Positions 28,766-32,933 of a stretch of DNA of 32,933 nucleotides are shown in pieces. Each line of letters starts with the position of its first letter. The first letter of the stretch is position 1. The stretch lies in NCBI GenBank assembly GCA_020050835.1, contig JAGVKB010000027.1, positions 1-32,933 on the forward strand, read 5' to 3'. A program made the translations under genes and the position numbers. The notes beneath the pieces were generated by a model. It saw only the letters and a list, made by a program, of their open reading frames with translations, was not told the origin of the DNA and did not search any database. The stretch comes from Candidatus Obscuribacterales bacterium. Its GTDB lineage: Bacteria; Cyanobacteriota; Vampirovibrionia; Obscuribacterales; Obscuribacteraceae.

Positions 28766-29500
28766 GTGAAATTCAAGCTCTTCAGCCTGCAACTCAAGAG
28801 AGCGTTCAAGCTACCCTGGCAGGGCGACTCGCGCTGGCAGCGCTTGCTCGTCGGAGCGCTTCTCTGGGCGCTACCGATGGTAGGCGCCGCAATTACCCCC
28901 TGGGTCGGCGCCGCGCTGCTGCTGCCGACGGTGATTCTGACCGGAGGCTACTGCCTGCGCGTCATGCGCTACGAAGTGTCGGCGCCGGCCGAACAACCGC
29001 CGACCGAGCTGCCGCCCTGGACTGACTGGCCGAACCTAGTTCGAGACGGAATATGGCTAGTCCTGCTGGCGCTGTCCTATCTGGCTGGTCTAGCCGGAGT
29101 GATGTTTCTCGCATGGCTTGCCACCGGAACGTCGCTGCTCGATTTCAACCAGTTGGAGTCCGAATCGGCCGACTCCTTCGTCAACTTCCTGTTCATCTTT
29201 GTTGCGATACTGCTCATCTGTGAATACTTCCCGCTGATGGTCGCCCATATCGCCCGAACGGGAGACTTCAAAGCAGGCTACGACTACCGGTACATCCTGA
29301 AGCGGATTTTGAGCAACCACAGCGAATGCTATCAGGCCACGGCTGCCTCAATCCTGCTGCTGGAGCTTTCACTGCTGGCCATTATCGTGCTTCCGCTCCT
29401 GCCGCTGGCTGTCTTTGCCGCCCAGATGATATCAAGCAATCTCTGGGCTCAGGCTTACAAGTTTGTCCCCGAGAAGGACAGCACAGCTGCCCCCAAGTAG
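28766..29500 (+). CDS. DUF4013 family membrane protein, 244 aa
   Basis: Multi-span membrane protein. The DUF4013 hallmark is seen at residues 60-97: GGYCLRVMRYE, then ELPPWTDWPNLVRDG (a 'GG....R.......LP.W.dw..l..dG' pattern). About five hydrophobic segments: 27-42, 45-63, 97-118, 138-160 and 190-222. Function of the family unknown. The start is a GTG at 28766 with AAAGGAG 6 nt upstream. The TAG stop lies inside the loop-side of the hairpin at 29483-29509. No signal peptide. Confidence 0.8.
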   Translation: MKFKLFSLQLKRAFKLPWQGDSRWQRLLVGALLWALPMVGAAITPWVGAALLLPTVILTGGYCLRVMRYEVSAPAEQPPTELPPWTDWPNLVRDGIWLVLLALSYLAGLAGVMFLAWLATGTSLLDFNQLESESADSFVNFLFIFVAILLICEYFPLMVAHIARTGDFKAGYDYRYILKRILSNHSECYQATAASILLLELSLLAIIVLPLLPLAVFAAQMISSNLWAQAYKFVPEKDSTAAPK

Positions 29501-29509
29501 GGCAGCTGT
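29483..29509 (+). terminator. Hairpin overlapping a stop codon
   Basis: ACAGCTGCCC (29483-29492) pairs perfectly with GGGCAGCTGT (29500-29509). The TAG stop of the DUF4013 gene (29498-29500) is in the loop and first base of the right arm. No U-tract. Translating ribosomes would open this stem, so it could couple translation of the end of the gene to RNA folding. Confidence 0.5.
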
Positions 29510-29607
29510 CGGCGAAGCGCTCGCTGCCGCCGTCATCGCTCAGCCGTCCGCCGCTCGCCTCGAACGGCGGGGCAATCGCCCCTTTCCACTCACTGGAGTC
29601 CCCATCA

Positions 29608-30027
29608 ATGATGACTGCCTTGATCGCGCTGGTCGCGACTTTCGGCGCGATCGGAGTCCTGAAGATACTGGACAGCGTTACCTTTCGGCTGTTCAGCGGA
29701 AACGTAAAGGACGAGGAACTCTCACCGGCGCAAGCCGACCTCGTCAAAAAGCAACAAGCGCTCGCCGGTCTCGAGCTGGACCTGGCCGTGGCCGAAGAGC
29801 TCGGCGGTTTCGATCCGGTCACTCTGAATGCGATGAGCGAACGAGTCGATCTGGCAAAGGACGATGTCGCCAATGCTCAGATCGCTCTGACCGCCGAAGA
29901 AGCCCAGCAGGAGGCTGCTGCCGAGTCCGTTGCCGGCTGCGATCTCCAGCCGATCCTGAGGGCACCTGCGCTTAACCCGGCCCACCTGGCGGTCCGGATC
30001 ACGAGCAGCAGCAACGCCAAGCAGTAG
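29608..30027 (+). CDS. Single-span coiled-coil protein, 139 aa
   Basis: One N-terminal membrane span (about 3-20) followed by a polar helical stretch (DEELSPAQADLVKKQQ and onward, roughly 35-105) likely to form a coiled coil, then a Cys-containing, Pro/Ala-rich tail. Two adjacent ATGs (29608 and 29611); GGAG lies 9 nt before the first. Family not recognised. Overall plan resembles the 237-aa protein at 8791-9504 (short span then coiled coil), but there is no obvious sequence match. Confidence 0.65.
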   Translation: MMTALIALVATFGAIGVLKILDSVTFRLFSGNVKDEELSPAQADLVKKQQALAGLELDLAVAEELGGFDPVTLNAMSERVDLAKDDVANAQIALTAEEAQQEAAAESVAGCDLQPILRAPALNPAHLAVRITSSSNAKQ

Positions 30028-30042
30028 CCAGCTGTCAGCACC

Positions 30043-30072
30043 GGCGTAGCCGCGAATGCGCGCGGCTACGCC
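30043..30072 (+). repeat. 12-bp hairpin
   Basis: GGCGTAGCCGCG (30043-30054) pairs perfectly with CGCGGCTACGCC (30061-30072), loop AATGCG. It lies 15 nt after the previous stop codon and well before the next ribosome binding site. Confidence 0.5.
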
Positions 30073-30136
30073 TAAGTTGAGATGAACGCGTCGCGTCGTT
30101 AGGAAAACCGAAAGACTCTCTTCACAGGAGAATGCC

Positions 30137-30586
30137 ATGTCACCGCGATCTGTCAGCCGGCACCACGAAAACCGCTCGGACGACAACGCTGTACAGGAGC
30201 TGGTTGCCGCCGGCATCAAGGTGCTCGAAGGACCGGAGGTGCGCGCCCAGGCGGCTGCACCTTTGGTGCCGACCACGATGATCTTCGGCGTGCTGCAATT
30301 CGCCAACAGCAGTCAAGCAGTCGTCTTTCAGCGGCTGGCCAGCTGTTGGAGCGTCCGCTTCAAGCATCAACTTCCCGCGAACATCACCAGCAACCTGGAA
30401 GCGACCTGCCCCGGCAAGGTTAGCTCCCTGAACGCCCAGGTCGACGGCAACCAGGTCGAATTCCTCCTTTTGACCGGCGATTGCCTCAGCCAGCTCACCC
30501 GGGAACTCTTTCGCTCCTACGGACCGCAGGCGATGTTCGTCTACTGGCACGAGATCCAACCACTGCTGACCTGCCGCGCCTGCTGA
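30137..30586 (+). CDS. Uncharacterised protein, 149 aa
   Basis: Soluble protein with a polar N-terminus (SVSRHHENRSDDN) and a beta-rich core containing four cysteines, including the C-terminal TCRAC. AGGAG is 6 nt upstream of the ATG. No family recognised. It precedes the RNA ligase gene, separated by a 110-nt gap with a strong hairpin. Confidence 0.6.
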   Translation: MSPRSVSRHHENRSDDNAVQELVAAGIKVLEGPEVRAQAAAPLVPTTMIFGVLQFANSSQAVVFQRLASCWSVRFKHQLPANITSNLEATCPGKVSSLNAQVDGNQVEFLLLTGDCLSQLTRELFRSYGPQAMFVYWHEIQPLLTCRAC

Positions 30587-30620
30587 TTCTGTAGCAGCTG
30601 CATCAGGCAACGCACACTCG

Positions 30621-30663
30621 CAACGGCAGAACACCTGGCGATCGCTGCCAGGCTCTGCCGTTG
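30621..30663 (+). repeat. Hairpin upstream of the RNA ligase gene
   Basis: CAACGGCAGA (30621-30630) pairs with TCTGCCGTTG (30654-30663) and CCTGGC (30634-30639) with GCCAGG (30647-30652), with a small asymmetric internal loop. AAAGGAG of the next gene begins about 16 nt later. Confidence 0.5.
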
Positions 30664-30696
30664 CCATTTCAGATTCGCAAAGGAGCCCAATCAGAT

Positions 30697-31875
30697 ATGC
30701 AGATCATGAATGGCATCCGGAAGCTGCGCAGCTTCGTCAAGCGGCTCGTTTCGGACCGCGTCGACAGTCGAGAGAAGTTTCGCGCCTGGAAGAAGCAAGC
30801 CGAAAACGAAGAGTTCATGGCCAGTTGCTTCGACTACAAGCGCGAAGGCGATATGCCCAAGGTTACCGCGTTGGTCGACCTGGACTTCCACCCGAGCCTC
30901 CCGCTCATCCTGCTCAACTACTCGAAGACCGCTCACAACACGCTGCACCGCTTCGGCGTTATGGGCTGGACCGAGCCGCTCCGGCTCTGTCGCGGCACCG
31001 TCTTCGACCGGCGGAGCACGCTGGTCGGTCTGCCCTTTCGCAAGTTCTTCAATTACGGCGAGCACCGCGAAACTCTCGCTCTGCCGGACGAGCCGTTCGA
31101 CGCCACCACCAAGCACGACGGGCATCTCGGCATCATCTTCTGGTACAAGGGCCAGCTGGTGCTCACCACCCGTGGTGTCTTTGCCAGCCGCTCCTCCAAA
31201 CTGGGGGCCGAGATGCTGGAGACAATCGCTCGGCGCGGCGACTGGCGGACGAACATGCCGCAGAACGTAACTGTGCTGGTGGAGATGATCCACCCCAATA
31301 CGAAGGTACACGTCGATTATGAGGGTCGCGAAGACTTCATCTTGATCGGCGCCTTCAACTGCCGCAACGGTCATGACTACAACTACCAGGAGCTCGGCTC
31401 GCTGGCGGATACGCTCCAAGTAGCCGTCGCCGAGCGCTGGACCGGCAACAACATCGCCGATCTCAAAAGACTGCTGGCAGACCTCTCAGTCAAGAACCGC
31501 GAGGGCTTCGTCGCCCGCTTCGCAAGCGGCTTGCGCGTCAAGTTCAAGTTCGCGGCTTACATCAACGAGATGGTTAAGGACAAACTGAAGGAGGCGCCTC
31601 ACCGCTACCTGATGATGCGGATGATGACTGGAACGCTCGACAAGATGACCGGCAATCTCGAAGGAGAGATCTATCTCGAGACCAGCCGGATGGTCGAAGC
31701 GCTGAAAGCCGCTCCCCAGAAAGGCGCCACTCGCCGACAACAGCTCGCCTACCTGCGCAGCATCGTGCCGGAAGAGCAATGCACTCCATACTACCGCACG
31801 GTTGCCGGTAAGTTTCTGACTTACCTGACCACCGGCGAAACCGACGAAAGCGTAGGCGAAGAAGACAGCGAGTAG
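30697..31875 (+). CDS. T4 Rnl1-type RNA ligase, 392 aa
   Basis: ATP-dependent RNA ligase, joining 3'-OH and 5'-phosphate RNA ends; T4 Rnl1 repairs tRNA cut by the host anticodon nuclease PrrC. Nucleotidyltransferase motifs in order: motif I KHDG (139-142, KxDG with adenylated Lys139); upstream CRGTVFD and LPFRKFFNYGEH (98-123), typical of the Rnl1 family; TVLVEMIHP (192-200) with Glu196; motif IV EGFVARF (269-275); motif V RVKFKF (280-285) with Lys282 and Lys284. Length is close to T4 Rnl1 (374 aa). The start at 30697 has GGAG 11 nt upstream. No polynucleotide kinase-phosphatase gene is visible in the window, though T4 Rnl1 needs one for some breaks. The C-terminus is acidic (TDESVGEEDSE). 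Confidence 0.85.
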   Translation: MQIMNGIRKLRSFVKRLVSDRVDSREKFRAWKKQAENEEFMASCFDYKREGDMPKVTALVDLDFHPSLPLILLNYSKTAHNTLHRFGVMGWTEPLRLCRGTVFDRRSTLVGLPFRKFFNYGEHRETLALPDEPFDATTKHDGHLGIIFWYKGQLVLTTRGVFASRSSKLGAEMLETIARRGDWRTNMPQNVTVLVEMIHPNTKVHVDYEGREDFILIGAFNCRNGHDYNYQELGSLADTLQVAVAERWTGNNIADLKRLLADLSVKNREGFVARFASGLRVKFKFAAYINEMVKDKLKEAPHRYLMMRMMTGTLDKMTGNLEGEIYLETSRMVEALKAAPQKGATRRQQLAYLRSIVPEEQCTPYYRTVAGKFLTYLTTGETDESVGEEDSE

Positions 31876-31949
31876 GCAGTCACCGCGCATCTCCTTACGG
31901 TGTTGCTGCATCACGCCGCCGTCCTCCCAGCCGGCTTTCCGGTATCGAC

Positions 31950-31983
31950 CTGCAACGAGCGCTTGCGCTTGCTGCAGAGTTTT
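31950..31983 (+). terminator. Probable intrinsic terminator
   Basis: CTGCA (31950-31954) pairs with TGCAG (31973-31977) and AGCGC (31958-31962) with GCGCT (31965-31969); a T-run follows at 31980-31983. It lies 75 nt after the RNA ligase stop. GTCTGCAGAC at 32034-32043 is a further perfect palindrome. Confidence 0.5.
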
Positions 31984-32089
31984 CTCTCACCTGAACGCGC
32001 AGAGGGCTAACCGCTCTTACCGCTTGGACGCCGGTCTGCAGACGCGGGCCGGTTATTTGCACTCACATTGAGAAAAGGAGCAAACCACT

Positions 32090-32933
32090 ATGTCTCTTTT
32101 GAAATCCACCCGCCTGGCCGCCGAAGTCAACCGGCTCGAAACCGAAGCGCGCATCATCGAGTCCAAGGCAGCCAGCTTGCAAGAGAAGGAAGAGCGCCTG
32201 GTCATGCTGTCCAGCAACGGCTTCGGATCCGCTCTGGCGACGGAAGTGTTGACGGCGCTCAGCACGTACCAGATGCTGGATGCCGGACGCAAGGACAAGA
32301 AGCCGATCCACATCAGCATGAACATCGGGCCGGAGCCGGCCCGCACCTATGTCAGCCCGTACATCGACATGTTCGCGGTGATCGACTACATCCGCATCAT
32401 GCAGAAGCAAGGCTTCAAGTTCACCGTACAGGTGACCGGCATGGCCACGCAACAGGCCGCCTGCCTGCTGCAGGTCGCGGACCAGCGCCTGATGACGGCC
32501 CACAGCCGTCTGATGTTCGCGGAAGAGGAGTTCGGCTTCCGCGCCAACAGCGCCGATTCGCGCAAGAAGCTGCAGTTCCACAAGCGGCTCGAAGAGTGCG
32601 CCCGCCAGCTCGTCTGCAAGCGCTCCAAGGTGACCATGGAGCAGTTCGGGAAGGCAGCGGCCTACAAGAAGCAGTGGTGGCTCGGCTCCAAGGAAGCGCT
32701 CGAACTCGGGCTGATCGACGGCATCGATGTTCGCCTGCTGCCCGCGCCGACCTGGACTCCCGACAAGAAGTTGCTGCCGTCCGACCGCGACACCCTGGAA
32801 ACGCGCAAGCTGAAGGCCGAGGCCCGCAAGGACTTCGCCGCCACAGCGATCGTCGCCCAGGACGCCGACATCGCCGAGGCGGCGCTCAAGCCCGGACCTT
32901 ACCTGTTCGTCGGGCAGGTCGACCCGCAGTCCT
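32090..32933 (+). CDS. ClpP-like pseudoprotease (partial, runs off the window)
   Basis: Opens at 32090 (AAAAGGAG 9 nt upstream) and continues past the end, 281 residues visible. After a coiled-coil-like N-terminus (1-40), residues about 45-190 follow the ClpP/crotonase order: ISMNIG (75-80) strand, FAVIDYIRIM (95-104), VTGMATQQAACLL (115-127), then RLMTAHSRLMFAEEEFG (133-149), and EALELGLIDGI near 190. The catalytic residues are changed: at the Ser of GxAASMGA there is Gln121, and at the His of the 'miHq' stretch there is Ala144. It is therefore probably an inactive ClpP-type subunit, like plant/cyanobacterial ClpR. It is the second protease relative of this block with a disabled active site. 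Confidence 0.75.
   Translation, partial: MSLLKSTRLAAEVNRLETEARIIESKAASLQEKEERLVMLSSNGFGSALATEVLTALSTYQMLDAGRKDKKPIHISMNIGPEPARTYVSPYIDMFAVIDYIRIMQKQGFKFTVQVTGMATQQAACLLQVADQRLMTAHSRLMFAEEEFGFRANSADSRKKLQFHKRLEECARQLVCKRSKVTMEQFGKAAAYKKQWWLGSKEALELGLIDGIDVRLLPAPTWTPDKKLLPSDRDTLETRKLKAEARKDFAATAIVAQDADIAEAALKPGPYLFVGQVDPQS

Overview
The window carries 32 protein genes, the last one cut by the window end. I see no rRNA, tRNA, CRISPR array, insertion sequence, integrase, replication gene or virion gene. Genes look GC-rich with strong GGAG-type ribosome binding sites. Sec signal peptides, TPM, DUF4013 and GRDP-like proteins point to a bacterial genome or a large bacterial plasmid. The T4-type RNA ligase, the NAD-synthesis cassette and the small Cys-rich DPCIANLP/ACCGHG protein are of kinds often met on big phages and plasmids. 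No lineage marker is present. A Vampirovibrionia/Obscuribacterales-like host is only a guess from protein style.

Layout. (1) 273-9504, minus strand: ten mostly unrecognised genes, many of them membrane or exported (small membrane proteins, a secreted 310-aa protein, a WD40 protein, coiled-coil proteins, an exported protein with two thioredoxin-like folds lacking CXXC). (2) 9505-10165: divergent control region with an inverted repeat and a 14-bp palindrome. (3) 10166-13392, plus strand: five small genes ending in a classical terminator. (4) 13638-18637, minus strand: an 863-aa TPM-domain membrane protein with a Cys/Gly tail, a GRDP-like WHxH protein, an S49 (SohB/SppA-like) peptidase and a 97-aa protein. 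(5) 18638-19470: a long gene-poor divergent region. (6) 19471 to the end, plus strand: nadD, prs, pncB, nadE and pncA, then a rhomboid protease, a radical SAM protein, a FtsH-peptidase-like pseudoenzyme, a DUF4013 membrane protein, two small unknowns, an Rnl1-type RNA ligase and a ClpP-like pseudoprotease.

How they may work together. The five genes nadD, prs, pncB, nadE and pncA make a self-contained Preiss-Handler route from nicotinamide to NAD+, including PRPP supply. Downstream come RNA repair (RNA ligase) and relatives of three protease systems; in two of these, FtsH-like and ClpP-like, the catalytic residues are replaced. A coherent but unproven reading is a maintenance or counter-defence island that refills NAD+, repairs cleaved RNA and interferes with or re-targets host proteolysis.

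A second striking trait is architectural. Nearly every intergenic gap of the last block, and several in the others, contains a strong GC-rich hairpin, usually without a U-tract, just upstream of the next ribosome binding site. The hairpins differ in sequence, except for one REP-like element found twice (8761-8794 and 26017-26042).
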